A stretch of DNA of 64,000 nucleotides from Erythrophleum ivorense (GCA_026724425.1 JAIUCV010000003.1:62053088-62117087), one strand, 5' to 3'; positions 1 through 12,700 are shown, numbered from the stretch's first letter. Program-made: numbers and translations. Notes: generated by a model from the sequence alone, not told the origin.

Positions 1-140
1 GGCAAGACAATGAATTGAAAATAGGCCAAAAGATAATGGACCTTTACATAAAACATTTTGACTTTTGTTATCATCAAAATCATGGGCCAAGTGACATAAG
101 AAGGCCTATTCAACCTTAGGCCAACAATCTCTCCTTTTTT
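1..140 (-). repeat. Polypurine tract and start of 3' LTR of the Sirevirus-like element
   Basis: On the minus strand the text TTTTGTCATCATAAAAAAGG is followed by AGAGATTGTTGGCC. A purine run (127-140) directly before TGTTGG (121-126) is the usual polypurine tract to 3' LTR junction, and TCATCA before an A/G run is common in plant Sireviruses. The LTR would run leftward from 126 and off the window, so its other end and the target duplication cannot be seen. Confidence 0.5.
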
Positions 141-3100
141 ATGATGACAAAACCATAACAATGTAAAATTAAAATGCATGTAATAACTACATACATTCCT
201 CCTAAATATTTACGTCCTTTAAAAAGTAATTTGTTTATGAGTGCAAGTACAAAGGCAACAATATACAAGGTACAAAAAATATTTAGTGAAATTACAAATA
301 AGTACACATAATAGATAAGCATATAAGTATAAATAATTTAAAATTTTGCATATAGACTATTCTCTCCCTTTTTGTAAACAACAAATAAGAAATTCAATAA
401 GCACATAGTCATATGGAATAATGGACAACAGCAAAAACAATCAATGCGAAGCATAAATTTAAATCAACTCAAATAGATTGCCAAAATTATAAAGTATTCA
501 ATCATCACTCGCTAGTCCAAAATTTTTAAAAGGTTTCGAAGAAATTAAAGTGTATCTCTAAGTTGTTGGTCTAAATGACGAAAGGCCTATCCTATACAAT
601 TAGTAAGGCGAAGAATTGTAGAATCAACATCTTGAAGTCACTACAGCAACATTTGCTCATTCTTTTGGAAAGCCTGCTTGCAATCATGTAGTTTAGTGGT
701 AACAAAGTCAAGTTGCTACTTTATAACATCATGATTATTGACCATGTTATGGATTGTTTTAACATCGGGGGCTAGATAATCAAAATTATTCCTACGTTCT
801 TGCACATTTGCATTTAAAGCGCAAAGAAGCTAAAAACTTATGTCATTAGAAGATGGTTGAACACCAATAAGAAAAGGAGGAGGTGAAGGTGAAGAAGCAG
901 GAGCTTAGTGATCTTCATAAGGGAGTGTAAGAAGATAGTTAAGAGGTAAAGGGGGTGTAGGTGGAGGGGTTCACTTGGAATGGGTGGTGAGAAAGGAGAT
1001 TCTGGTGGAGAAGGTAATAGAGAAAGAAAATCATGATAGAGAAAGGAAATCAGGAATAGTAGGTAGAGGAGAGGAAGGAAAGATGATGGGTGGAGTAAGC
1101 ATATCTTTTTTAAAGTTAATGGTTAGAGTTACCTTAAGTTTCTTTTTTTTGTGCAAAGAACCTATACTAGATGGAGGGAGCATAGAAGATGTTAGATGAT
1201 GAACTTGAGAAGTGGAAGAAGTCAATTGAAGTTGCCCCAGAGTTTCATCCAAGGGTAAAGTCACTTTATCATTTTACACAGGAGGTTTCTTAACTAGTTA
1301 TGACAGAAGGTAATCTTCTACTAGTGGTTCATCTAAAATAGGCTCAGCAACTTCCATTACAACAGATTCCTCTAAAACAAGCTCAGTAACATTCTTTTGC
1401 TCAGTATAAGAGGTTCTAATTAACTATTCTTTATCAAAAGATAGAGGAACATGGAAAAGGTATCTTCTTGCCTTTGCATAAAAAAGCTTTAAGATTAGCC
1501 TTAAATTCCTCCACATCATAGTTTTTGATCAATTCTTTGCCTAGTGGTGTATACTTCATGAATTTGAGGATGTTAGTATCATAAGTCACATAAATAGTCT
1601 GATAGATATATCCTTCAAAATCTACTCTTAGGGCTCTAAAACCTTGTGTAGCAAGCACTCCACAAGGTAGACTTGTGACTTATAAAGAGTTGTAAGCAAT
1701 TTCCTCCATATACTTCAACATCCAATAATACACATTAATGTTTTCTTAGGCCATGAGACTGTAGACCCATAAAAGATCTTTACAAGATAGCATATCCTGA
1801 GTTTTTATGTGAGGAAACATGGTGGTTCCTATGATTTATGCTGCCATGCAATAGGGAAAAAGAATAGCTTGAGCATGGATTTTTCTTTCAGTTATTAAAT
1901 CCTTCATTCAACCATAATTTCAAAAGCATTAACAAACTTTGCTAGCATTTGTATAGGCCAAGAATAATTAGCAAATAAGTATTATGGATCTCCCTTAAAG
2001 GAGATTCCAAAAATTATCTTTAGTGTATTTACACCTACAGTCATTGGTTTTTTATTAACCAATGAACTTAAAATTTTTCTTTCTTCGATAACATATAAAT
2101 TAGCAGAAAATTATTAAGCTAAATCATGATAAACTAGTTCATTTATCCTTACTAGGGGAGTCCATTTTATAATTTTAGAATCTAATTCAATCAGACAATT
2201 CAATGAGGTTAGTTTCTTAAAATCTATACATTTTCCATTAATAATTGGTCTATGTATAAAATCAGATAGATACCTTCCTAGATGCTCAAAAGTATGAAAC
2301 TTTGGTAGTAGATCCTCAGTGGATTTTCTATTTGGCTCTTCTCCAATCCTTTTCTTCCTTTTACCCTTCATTATCATTGAAAACTTTCTTTAAAAGGTTT
2401 CATGAATATTGATGCCTGTAGGTTTTCTTGGTTGCTTATGTCTTTCTTCTTTAGTCTAATCTAGGTTTTCATTAACAATTCTCTTTCTTTTGGACTAAGG
2501 ATTTTGAGTTATTGATGATTTCTTCATTTTTTTCTTTGTTTTGCTTCGCCAGCCTTTTTTATCTGGGTTTTTCTAACACTTATTGTCATTTGTTATATTC
2601 TTCTTCAATGTCTATGATGTCTTTAGCCAGGATGAACTTTTTCTATCTTTGAGATTTTTGTAGATGAAATGTGAATCAGTCTATCCATTCGTTCATAAAA
2701 TGGCTTTAGATTAAGGCATAACATTTTTTCAAGAGAGAGAGAAGGGAAAGGTTCAAAGAAATGACACTTCATTCTTGACAAAAGATAGTTTAAAAAACCT
2801 GTTGTACAAGTATGGAAAAGCTAATTGTCATTAATGCTGACCATCATTAATGATAGTCATCATTAAATTTAAATTTCAGTACACATTATTTCATAAACCA
2901 ATTAAAAATTTGACATTCATGATAGAATATGTGGCAACTAATTTTAGAGAATTAATTGTCCATTCAATAAATTAAAAGTCACTGACACATAATAACATAA
3001 ATGCGTAGCATACTTATTTTTGAATAAAATAAAGAAATACATTTATTTAGAAAAGTTACAACAATGTGAAATACATGAATGGAGTGACCAATTGAGGCAA

Positions 3101-3290
3101 TATAAATTGGAGGAAGTAGTTAATAAGGCAGAGGAGCCAAGTAGCTCCACATAAAAGATTACACAAAAAATATCATATGAATGATTAAAAGAAATAAACT
3201 TATTTTCTAGCAAAGGTTTGATAAATATATTAGTAAGCTGATTTTCCATAAAAGACCCGGAAGTCTTGGGATCCAAGTCCATTGGACCTG
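1..3290 (-). mobile_element. Decayed Sirevirus-like Ty1/copia element, 3' part
   Basis: Read on the minus strand, the order is that of a copia element with an extra gene after pol. At 3196-3243 there is a stretch reading NQLTNIFIKPLLENKF, which resembles the end of copia RNase H (usual form xQLADIFTKPLPExxF). From about 2600 down to 960 there is a long, stop-broken coding region whose best preserved part (2114-2377) contains LPKFHTFEHLGRYLSDF and RPIINGK (2231-2251). This resembles the plant transposon protein found after pol in Sirevirus-type elements, where an envelope-like ORF occupies this place. A polypurine tract and the start of an LTR follow near 126. Many stops and frame changes show that it is dead. 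The lineage call is inference from gene order and the PPT context. The other half of the element is not seen to the right, so it is truncated near 3.3 kb. Confidence 0.6.
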
Positions 3291-3299
3291 ATTTCTTCT

Positions 3300-4140
3300 C
3301 TTACTCCACATCTTCTTCCAACTCTTTCAACCTTTCTTCTTCCACTAATTTCTCTATTTTTAGCTCCTTAGAAACTCCATCTTTGTCTTTCTCGGATTCG
3401 CCCTCCTTCTAACCTCACTTTAAAAGGGACCTGTCATTTGTTGCCAAATTGGTGTCATTAAGCTCAAAGCCACCATTTCCCTTGTGTTTTAGGGGGATTC
3501 AATGTTTTTAATTTTCATATTTACGATGGTTGTAGTGTTGGCCTTGGCAACTTCTAGTGTTGTTCCTTCCTCTTATGAGAGAGAGTATATAACAAAAGTA
3601 TGTTTAGACTATAACATTTGGTATTATTATTGGATAGAAACAAAAAAGAAATGCTAAATAGAATGATTGTCTTTGGTGTGACAAAAAAAAAAGGAATGCC
3701 TTTCCTTTATTTTATCTGTTTGATAGAATGAAAATAGTAATAAAATAAAAAAAATAATAGTAAATGACCAAAATACTCTAAAATTAAAAAAATAATATAT
3801 AAAAAGAAAGATACAAAAAGATAATAACAAAATTGTATTTGTTTGTTGGATAAAATAGTAGATATACTATTTTAAATTTTAGATTATATAATTTAACTAT
3901 TTTTTCTTGTGTATATAAATAGGTGCCTTTATATCTTATTTTGATCATAATAAAAAATATCATATTAAAATGATATATTGTAAGAGTGGAACATAAAGTA
4001 TAAGGAAAGATGGAAATACCCTTAAAAAAGATTTAAAAAATTAGAAAACTACCAATTTATGTTAAATTTTTGCTAGATTTTTATATTATAACATTAGTAC
4101 CACCTGGACTCTCTCAACACCTCAATATTTTTTAACAAAT
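3300..4140. other. Gene-free stretch, AT-rich
   Basis: No coding region is recognised. A minus-strand frame near 3290-3480 is rich in Glu and Lys (acidic/basic low complexity) and may be decayed element sequence. From about 3600 the DNA is AT-rich and contains phrases such as catttggtattattattgga and gtttgatagaatga, which recall the TTTGGT-type MITEs elsewhere in the window, but clear ends were not found. Confidence 0.4.
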
Positions 4141-4148
4141 TATATTAT

Positions 4149-4376
4149 ATGCTCCAAGCTCTTGCCACAACCTTTATAATATTGACGCATCCAGAAAAAA
4201 AGGTTCATTCCTCAATATCATATAAACTTCCACCACTCAATTTCTCATCGATCTCGGATGAAACCTTTATGGCAAAATTGGAAAGGAACTTCTCACTGGC
4301 ATTCATCATCTCCCCCGTGTGCTTCCATGTTGCATCAAGAGCAATCAAAACCAAATCTTCTCCAATGTTTTGGATC
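4149..4376 (-). pseudogene. DTW-domain protein (tRNA aminocarboxypropyltransferase-like) gene fragment
   Basis: The minus-strand frame contains LVLIALDATWKHTGEM, with the DxTW signature that names the DTW family. It is followed by ASEKFLSNFAIKV and GGSLYDIEE, in the order found in plant DTWD-type proteins. A splice acceptor (ATATGTAG) precedes it at 4377-4380. After DIEE there is an in-frame TGA (about 4205) and then SGCVNIIKVVARA, which resembles the family block GGCxSTMEAVARA, so the alignment continues past the stop with a short deletion. Known family role: modification of tRNA uridines to acp3U. Only one exon-sized piece is visible and no other exons were recognised on either side. I read it as a pseudogene or gene fragment. 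The family call is quite sure; the non-functional state is inferred from the stop and missing exons. Confidence 0.6.
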
Positions 4377-4419
4377 CTACATATTTGCGAGCAAAAATTG
4401 AACATCAAAAATCAAAGAA

Positions 4420-5970
4420 GGAGGAAAATTAACCAATTTGTTCTTATCATTTTCTTCAATCAATAAGAAATTTTGTTAATATCTGAAATAAAACCAATAT
4501 CTAAAATAGAACTCACTGATTGCACAAGAAAGAACCAAAAAAAAAATGAAAAGAGGGGAGAAGCCAAAAAAATATATAGAGCAACGACTGCGAACTATTC
4601 CATTCAAGTATAAAACTCAGACGACAGCAAGCATGGATAGAAGCAGAAGGTCATAATTGACTTTTCATCTTTTGGCTCCAAAGAATGCTTTCATTCATGC
4701 TCTAGAGTATTTGAAATCCATTTTCATCCCAGCTTTCCCAAATTCTTTGTTTTCTCTGAACCAAACAAGACACACTGAAGGAATCTGTTTCATTTTCAGT
4801 TTCTATCAATATACCAAACGGGACATTAGATTACAATTGTCACAAAGCAAAGAAAGACAACAATGTTGCGATGAATTGAGATTACAATCATAATTTGATT
4901 CTCGACTCATTCATTCTTATTCATTTTCTGCTTTTTATTTAACTTCAGATTATCTTAGTCTAAATTTGAATTGTTTAAATTTAGACGATTTAAATTTAAT
5001 TTTTTTCTATTTTTTATTTTAAAAGATAAAAGAATATAAAATAACAATAATTTTTAACTATTAATTCTAAAAAAATAATAATTTAAATTAAAAAACTAAA
5101 AACATAAAATATCAAATTGTCTAAAATAAAAAAAAAAAATCCTACGATCCAGGCGCATTAGAACAGGAGCAGCAAAGGACTTTTGACTTTAGGCCCAGTT
5201 TTTTTTTTCACATATTTTTTTAATTATATTATTATATTTTAAAAAACAATTTACCATTAATTACGTTTTATATAAGTGTCGAATATATATATATATATAT
5301 ATAACAATGTTATTTTATTTTAAAAATACTAATACTTTATAGCTTATATATTAAATTATTGAAAAAAGACAAATATTGCGTGAAGAAATTTTAATTTAGG
5401 CCAAATTATTATTTTGGCCCCTTATTTAAAATTTCATATTGGCCTCAAAAAATTTTATTTGAAAAATTCTTTATTTTTTTCAACGTCAAGTTCATCTATG
5501 ACGTCCCGTGGCAAATTTTTAATCCCATCACATCACTATTTTTTTAATCTCCAATCTTCTTTAATGAAAACAAATTATGTTTAAGTTAAATAATGATAAA
5601 TTTTTCATAAAAAATATATAAATGCTATAATGTACAATAATTGCTGGACAAGGTGTATACCAACATTTTTAATTTATTTTTAAATAAAGTATCCCTTCAA
5701 TTATTAATTAATTTTTTATATTTTTAAAAATAAAAAATGAAAAAGGTTGGATAACTTTCTCCAACCTTTTTTTTTATATATATCAATAACTATCATTTTA
5801 TTAATCAGTATTATATCCAAATTTTTTTATTTCAATAATATATAAATTCTAGTATCAAGACATTAAAAAATTTCAAAACCATATTAGTATAGATAAATAT
5901 AAGATACATATTTATCAAATCAAAAAATGTCATAAAATATAAAGAACATTTGTAATTTTTGAATTTTTTT
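4420..5970. other. Gene-free AT-rich stretch
   Basis: Nothing coding is recognised. The sequence is dominated by A/T runs, with a short (TA)n near 5285-5303. The part at 4400-4900 could hold an intron or upstream portion of the DTW relic on the minus strand, but no exon can be supported. Confidence 0.4.
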
Positions 5971-5976
5971 ACGGAC

Positions 5977-6045
5977 TGGGCCGTTTAGGCCAATATTTAG
6001 ATGGACCAAGAAATGCAAAAGTTTGCCTGTCCAAAAAGATGGGCC
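5977..6045 (+). promoter_or_regulatory. Pair of site II-type motifs (TGGGCC)
   Basis: TGGGCC occurs at 5977-5982 and 6040-6045. Such TGGGCY site II motifs are known in plants as TCP-bound elements in promoters of housekeeping genes. They sit just upstream of a GC-rich exon-like block at 6309-6450, with a MITE between them. The promoter role is inferred from motif and position only. Confidence 0.35.
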
Positions 6046-6076
6046 GATTGATTCGACGGTTCTGAGAGAATTGCAT

Positions 6077-6305
6077 GCTAGTTTGGTACGCAAAAAATTA
6101 GATATAAAAATAAAAAATAATAATAATTTTATAGATAAAAAATATTTATAATATCTTTATTTTTAATGATTGAGTAATGATTAAATAATGATTAATAAAT
6201 AATATTAAATAATAATTAAATAATAATTGAAAGGGTAAAATTGATATTTTGACAAATTTTTCGTTTCCGTTTCCGTTTCCGTTTCCGCAGGCCTACCAAA
6301 CATGC
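6077..6305. mobile_element. Short MITE with TTTGGTA terminal repeats
   Basis: The left end GCTAGTTTGGTA (6077-6088) and the reverse complement of the right end, GCATGTTTGGTA (6294-6305), form an imperfect 12-bp terminal inverted repeat. CAT flanks it on both sides (6074-6076 and 6306-6308), a 3-bp target duplication as in PIF/Harbinger (Tourist) elements. The interior is AT-rich except for four tandem TTTCCG units near the right end. The element separates the site II motifs from the GC-rich exon-like block. Confidence 0.55.
6261..6288 (+). repeat. Hexamer array (TTTCCG)4
   Basis: Four tandem copies of TTTCCG lie inside the right part of the MITE at 6077-6305. It is far more GC-rich than the surrounding AT-rich DNA and makes a distinctive tag for this copy or family. 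Confidence 0.8.
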
Positions 6306-6308
6306 CAT

Positions 6309-8472
6309 ACGAGAAATCCAAAACTGGCGAGCCCTCGCGTTACTTGACCACATAAGTCCTCCGCCCCCAGAGCGGCCAAACGGCGGTGCCGGAGTCGTCG
6401 CAGGAGCCCTTCATTTCCGAGAACACGCCCTGCACCTACCAATGCCGCCAAATGGTTTCTCAACTTTGCTTTCCAAGTACATTCTTTTTCCACAAACCTC
6501 ATCGATTTCAGATGCCGTAGAACTGAGATAAGCTTATTTGGTTTCTGCATGATATCGAAGTTCAAATGTATTGGTTTAAACTTAAATGGCACTTTATATG
6601 CTTTATTTAATATACTGTTTGTTGAAATGCCTAGCTTGGCGTATTAAGAGGCTTCCTTGGAGCTTGCCACATATGCAAGTAGTCTAGTTAGTTTATTCTT
6701 CTGATGATATAAAGTAACAAGGACTCTTCCTCGGCAACTTACTAATTATGAGTTAAGCTCAAGTATGTGGGGAATTGGACTGGTTATAATCTACGAGGCT
6801 AATTGTTCTGCCTCGGCTTGGCTGGTAAGTTGAGCAAAATTCCTCAAATGAAGGATTGAGCTTGATACGTTTAGTGAATTTCTTGATAAGTGTCTGTGGA
6901 GCAAGTTAGGGTTGCTTCGTTTGCATCAGAGCTGTAATGCATTTTTTTTTTTCAATGTGTATTAAAGTAAGTGAAACATGTGCCTCTGGCAAGAGTAATA
7001 AACCTATTCCAACAAGCACTATGACTGTGTCTCTGTCTCTCTGAACATGAGATTTTCTAATTAGTAAGTGAGCATTGTATCTGAAAGATGAATGTTACAA
7101 GAGAATGTTGAGCATGTCAATTGTCATGTCTTTTTATAAAATAAGAACCCAATTATTGTGATTACAAGAACCAATAAAAAATCTAGGATCTTCAGAACCA
7201 CAAATCAAATTGCATACTGTTAAGAGTGAATCGTCAAAAGACTTAAAATACTCATGTTATCTTAACTGTGCAATTTAGTCTGAGGTTTGGACTTCTTAGG
7301 ATCCTTGAATTTTTATTGGATTGTGTCCTGAGAATGAATCAATTCCTTTTTTGTTTTCCCTATACAGAAGACATGACAATTGACAGTTTTCAATACTTTG
7401 ATTTGTTCTTAAAATTTAAATAATGAAATGAAGCACAATTCATATTAAAAAAAAAATGCCAAGGAAACTAATTCAAGTATACAGGAGGTATGCTAAGAGC
7501 AGCCCTGTGAAAATGAGAAAAGTTAAAGTAAGAAGAGAGAGAGAGAGAGAGAATAAACCTAAGTATACAAGTGAAGTGAAATTTCCTGTTTATTATTGTA
7601 GTTTGTCTTTTTTCCCCCTTTTAGCCAGACATCAATGGTAATGAGATTTTTCTTAGTTTGGTGCATGTGTTAAGGTTGCTCCGAGATTTCTATTATCATC
7701 TCAATAACCCATTGAGTAACAAACTAATGATATTATCACATTTTCCAGGCGACGCTGGAAAACTGATGGATAGCTACATATTGGATAAGATGATGCAACT
7801 GAGCCATAAAAAAAAATGCAATTAAAAGAACAAATTGCAACACTTGAGTTGCAAGAAAAAGGGTGAGTGCTCGATGCGCATGGCTTTCTGTGCAGAACAT
7901 TGTGGTTGTAATTATAAGGTGATTTCGGAATAACATAAATACGGAAACATCAACAGATATGAGACAGTGTTTACAAATGGTATTTCATTGTTCAGGAGGG
8001 CACATTGCAAGCTTTTGGTTATAAGGTGATATATACTGATCTTCTGTTACCACAATCCTTTTTACTGTTATCTTTAAACTGTCTTCTAATATAAATAGCA
8101 AGTGTTTTGTACCATATGTTTTTGTTTTCATTTTATGTTTGGCTTCTTGTTCGAGGTGTAGCTTGGGAGTTGGGACACTGGAACCTGAATCGTTATTTGA
8201 TTTTTAATCACTATAATATTTGGAAGTAACATTGTAGCATGCTTCTGATGTAAGGTGGTTTCTATAACTTCTGTGACTATATACATTGCTTCTAATTGAG
8301 TTTTTTAAAAAGTGGATAAAAGATAACTCTTGATCCTGAGAAATGATAATATATTTATCTTTCTGCTGACACTTGGAATCCTTATAACTTTGTACATTTA
8401 TGCTTATGCATAACTAATTGGCAGATTGTAATGGATGAACACCGGCAGTTAAATAGAATTTCATTAAAATGA
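6309..8472 (+). other. Unidentified split gene or gene relic
   Basis: I do not recognise this gene. Several exon-like blocks occur in order on the plus strand. (a) A GC-rich block at about 6302-6450 reads YEKSKTGEPSRYLTT, then a TAA, then VLRPQSGQTAVPESSQEP in the same frame. (b) A block at about 7749-7860 is bounded by TTTTCCAG and GGGTGAGT; it reads KLMDSYILDKMMQLSH, and after a run of nine A the frame shifts to MQLKEQIATLELQEKG, which looks helical or coiled-coil. (c) A short block at about 7996-8024 is bounded by TTGTTCAG and GTGATA. (d) A block at about 8426-8472 follows TTGGCAG and reads IVMDEHRQLNRISLK to a stop. Site II motifs upstream fit a housekeeping promoter. The internal TAA and the frame change in the A run suggest decay, but non-coding transcript exons are also possible. 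No function is assigned. Confidence 0.3.
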
Positions 8473-8499
8473 TTTAGCCGGCAATCAATTCATTCACAA

Positions 8500-10840
8500 A
8501 GTTGTAACAAGAAGTTGAGTTTTAATATGAATTGGTGAATTCAATACTAGCATTTTGGTAAGATGTTGAATTTTCTAGACTGGATTTAATAGTAAGAGAC
8601 TTGGACTATCATTTCTTTGACTTGATGTCGAGATAAGATCATTTATTGATCCATCTCTTGCTTTTCTACTTTGTTGTGAAGATTTGATTTGAACCTTAGG
8701 CGTGGCTTAACCTTGCTCCTATGTTGCAGCAAGAAAACTTGTCCTCATAGTGGAAGTTAGAGGTCAGGACTTCCTCTGGCCTCCTAGGCAATTAGTCTAT
8801 CTTACCTTTTCATTCGGTTTTACAATTTTTTGACTGAAAATAATATCTTCTTTCGTATACATAATCTACAGCTCTTCTAAGTTCTAAAATTTCTTCTTAT
8901 ATTACTTGTTGAGATAATGAATTCAATCTTGTGTGAATCTTAGTGCGATTAGATCCATTCTAAGTTTCTAAGTAATGGGTTTGAGAGTTACAATAAGGAC
9001 CTTCCATATCAGAAACTGAAGATGGTGAAAAGAATAAAAGAGGACTTACATGGAATAAGAATTGTCATCATGCACGTAATTTTTGACATTTTATGTTCTT
9101 TTTGTTGACACATACTCATGTAACTTATACATTCACTGGTTCTGCTATTTATATGGAAAATGAATCGAATTCCTGCTTATTTTGTCTCCGATTCTATCAA
9201 CTTAACTTGTCTAGGGTTCACGGTCTGAGATTTCTCATGGCAACTATCAGTTTTGCGGTATATCTTGTATCTTTGACTTCTGGATGGTAGTTCACTTGTA
9301 TGGACACGTTTTGGCATAGGTGCTTGATAGATAGGTCGGTTCTGTTTTCTGCTAGGATTTGTATAGATGTCACAGATTTGTCTTTGTCTGATAATTTAAA
9401 AGCGAGTTGAAATTTGGATCATTTAGAATGGAAGTGATATGTATTTCTTGTTCCTTACATTTAGGTGCTTGCGATATATTATAAAATGAACACATACATT
9501 GTTGCCATGATGCAGGGAAAGAAGAGCTTGTCCTCTGTTCAATTCCTCTATGCTTTATTACTTTTCCTCGTGCTTTTTGTTGAGACATTTTCTTTTAAGC
9601 AAGTTGGAATGAAAGTTCTGATTATCCTTGCTTCCGTATATTCTTGTAAGTTCTATTCCCCAACAGTAGTGAGTACTGTACGGGCAGCCTATGGTGGCTT
9701 ATGCTTGCATGCTAGCCTTAATTTAAGACACACTCAAGATTCATTTATCATAAATTATTTCATCAGCCTGTTTAAAAGAATTACAAGGAAAAGCAGGGCG
9801 CTTGATGGTTTCTGCCTAACATTTGACACTAAGGACCATATGATTTTCACCACAATTAAGCATTAAACATAGTGCCCATTGAGGATGCTATTTGGCACAC
9901 GCTATAACTCACATTGTGCTGGAAGTTGATTATTTTATCTTGGCTGAAGTCCAAAAAGTATCTTTTTTTATAATGTTTTGGTTTACGGAAGTGGAATTAT
10001 GTAGGATGCACCGTTTATTCAGCATTTTTTTCCCATAATATTCGTTCCGGGTTATCATCATTGCCTCTAATGATGTACAAATGTGATTTTGAGGGGCCTT
10101 TGTTTTCTGAACATAAGAGGCGAGGCTAATAGGGGCCTAAATCGTGGCCCGGGTCTTTTTTGTCAACGGGTAGGATTACTCTGCCTATTTGTGCTTATTT
10201 AACCAATTAGAGTGGGATGTTCATTGTGGTGCTTACTGCACACTCTGAATCTTGAGAGTGGAATTTTGCGTATTGCTTTAAATTCTCTGACACTGCCAAA
10301 AAGTATATGCAAATTTAGCTTGTTTTCTTAAAGTGGCTGGTTATTGGTAGAAGTCATTTGATTTGATGGCTATTTTGATAGGCTAATAATCTTCTAATGG
10401 GTTCGGGGCCAGGACCTATTGTCTTCTTTGAGTTGAAACTATACTCCATAGCAGTCAGGATGTTGGCAGATTAGAGGTTGGAGGTGTTCATAGGTTGGGT
10501 TTAATTCCGTTTCACCTTTGACCCAAATATCAAATTAAACGAACATATCAGTTGTCAAAGGAAAGGAAATTATTCAATTTGGTTTTGTGGTTAGTTTGGC
10601 TTAGTTTTGGGCAGTTTGTTTCATATCATTTGAACTTTTTTCATTTGGGCCTATATTCACAAAAATAGAGAAAAAAAACTCCAATTTACATGTTCTTTAT
10701 TTTCATTTGGGTTTATATTCTACCTCTTAAGAAATAGTATTGTCTTCCAAAGAATCACATTTAATCAAAGATAATACTTTCCAACAAGTTCTCCTATTCA
10801 AGGTATAGCATTGTCTCTAAAGAATCATGTTATAAACCTC
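8500..10840. other. Stretch without a recognised gene
   Basis: The base composition is less AT-rich than the neighbourhood and the text looks like intron or 3' UTR sequence, but no protein family is recognised. An ORF from the ATG at 9486 to 9866 would encode 126 aa with one hydrophobic segment (FLYALLLFLVLFVETF). I see no homology or codon evidence for it. Confidence 0.3.
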
Positions 10841-10843
10841 TAT

Positions 10844-11380
10844 GACTTCGTTTGGTAGAAAGGATTAGTTTTTAATGGAATAGGAATGGGAAATGAAAAA
10901 AAATCTTATACTTCATAGTTATATTTGGTATGATGAAAGAAAAAATATAAATTTTTTTTATTTTTTTATATTTGGTTGGATAGAAATGACATAAAAATAA
11001 AATAAGAAGAGAATTAAAAGATCAAAATATCTTTAAATATTTTTTTATTACTAATAATTATAAAATGTAATGAAATATTTATTTTTAATTACAAATAATA
11101 AATAATAAAATAATTATTTTTAATTACTAATAACAATAATAAAGTAATATTTTAATTTAAAAATTTATTTTTGATTATCTTTAATAAAAAAATTATTTTT
11201 TTTCATTTTTTTCCATGAAAAGTCCAATTCTTTGCATGAAGAGAGGAGAGCATATTCTCAAAAATATAGAAATGGCTAAAGCCATGGAAAAAGGCTTCTT
11301 ACATATCAAATAGCTTAATTGTTGGATTCCATCTCCCTCTCCCATTCCCTCCCTCCAATTCCATCATATCAAACATGACC
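10844..11380. mobile_element. Tourist-like MITE, copy A
   Basis: The left end GACTTCGTTTGGTA and the reverse complement of the right end, GGTCATGTTTGATA, are imperfect terminal inverted repeats. TAT flanks both sides (10841-10843 and 11381-11383). The 537-bp body matches the element at 61205-61763 in the same orientation through long stretches, including TTAGTTTTTAATGGAATAGG and TTTGGTATGATGAAAG. It has no coding capacity. The more diverged ends suggest that it is older than copy B. Confidence 0.65.
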
Positions 11381-12697
11381 TATATGTATATTATGGTTAA
11401 AATTGAACCAAAAAATGATAACTGAGAATTGAATAGAATTCAGTTTTAGCAATTTCAAAATTTGTGTGAACTATTTATTTTTTGGGTTTTTTTTTTCCTT
11501 TTTGTTTCAATTTGGTTTGTTCATTCGAACACTAGTTGTGTCCATCAATTCACCTTGTATTTGAACCATTGCCTTTGGTCTCTACTTTGCACTAGGTTAA
11601 TTAGAGTTCCATTTTGATTAACATATATAGTTTTTGACTTAATGATAAGTGCTTGATCTCACTATCTTAGAGTCTCAAATGAGACACATCAATCAAACTA
11701 TGTCATCTTTCCTTGGTAGAAGAAACCTTTACCTTAAAGGACAGATGAAATTGTAAAATAGTAGCAGTTTAAACAATTACATAGTTGTGGAACTTTATTT
11801 AGTGATAACTTCAGTTTATGGTTCGTATTTCACTACTTCCAGAGATCCCCCTTCTCTTCGTAACAAATGCATATTCTTTTCCTTTCTATCTCCTTTGAAC
11901 TATTTTATGGGCCGAAACGTTGCAGTTTAGTTTAAATGCACTCTATTTATGATAAATCTAATTTTAAGTAAGTCTAGAATTTTATTTTATTTGTAAATTT
12001 AGAATTTTATTTTATTTATAAACTCGTAAGTCATCAAGTGATCTAGTTAAGCGGTCCTAAATTTAAATTTTTGATCCATCATGTGTGTGTGTGTATATAT
12101 AAAATTGAACTTTGAATTCATTTTAAAAAATGACAAAAATTAAACCTTGGGGATCACAAGTAAATCCGTTCATGCACATGCAGATGATTTTGGTTTCATC
12201 GTAATGTGTGATAATGATTGGTCATAGAGTTTACGCTAAAGAGCGTATAATATGCTTACACATATGTCTGTCATATCATCGTCAGAAGGCATTGGAATGA
12301 TGGAATCATCTTCTCTAGCCTATAAACATGGCATAGTGGCCGACGTAATGGTTAAGCTAGTGGTTTCTGAAGATAACAAAAATTAGGTGATGAAAAGTTC
12401 TGAACTTGATTGGGAGTAACGAGTTATTCTGATATGATTGTATGTCCTGTTAAAGATATTTATGAAATAAAAACTAAGGTGATTTGAGCAGACCTGAATT
12501 TTTGGGCTGACCTGAATTTTTATTCCTAAATAAAGCTTCTAGTTGTCTCCAATCTAACAAGTTCAGTTGGAATATATAACTTAGATCACCTGAAATATTC
12601 AAAGGATAAAATTAAAAAAAAGAAAAACAAAAGAAAGAGATAGAGAAATAGAATTCAAACTTGCCTTATTGGTCCCATATAAATAAGTCTCACTTGT

Positions 12698-12700
12698 ATA

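Noticed and set aside
9486..9866. 126-aa plus-strand ORF from an ATG, with one hydrophobic segment
   Set aside because: No recognisable family, promoter or neighbouring exons. Plausible by chance in this composition.
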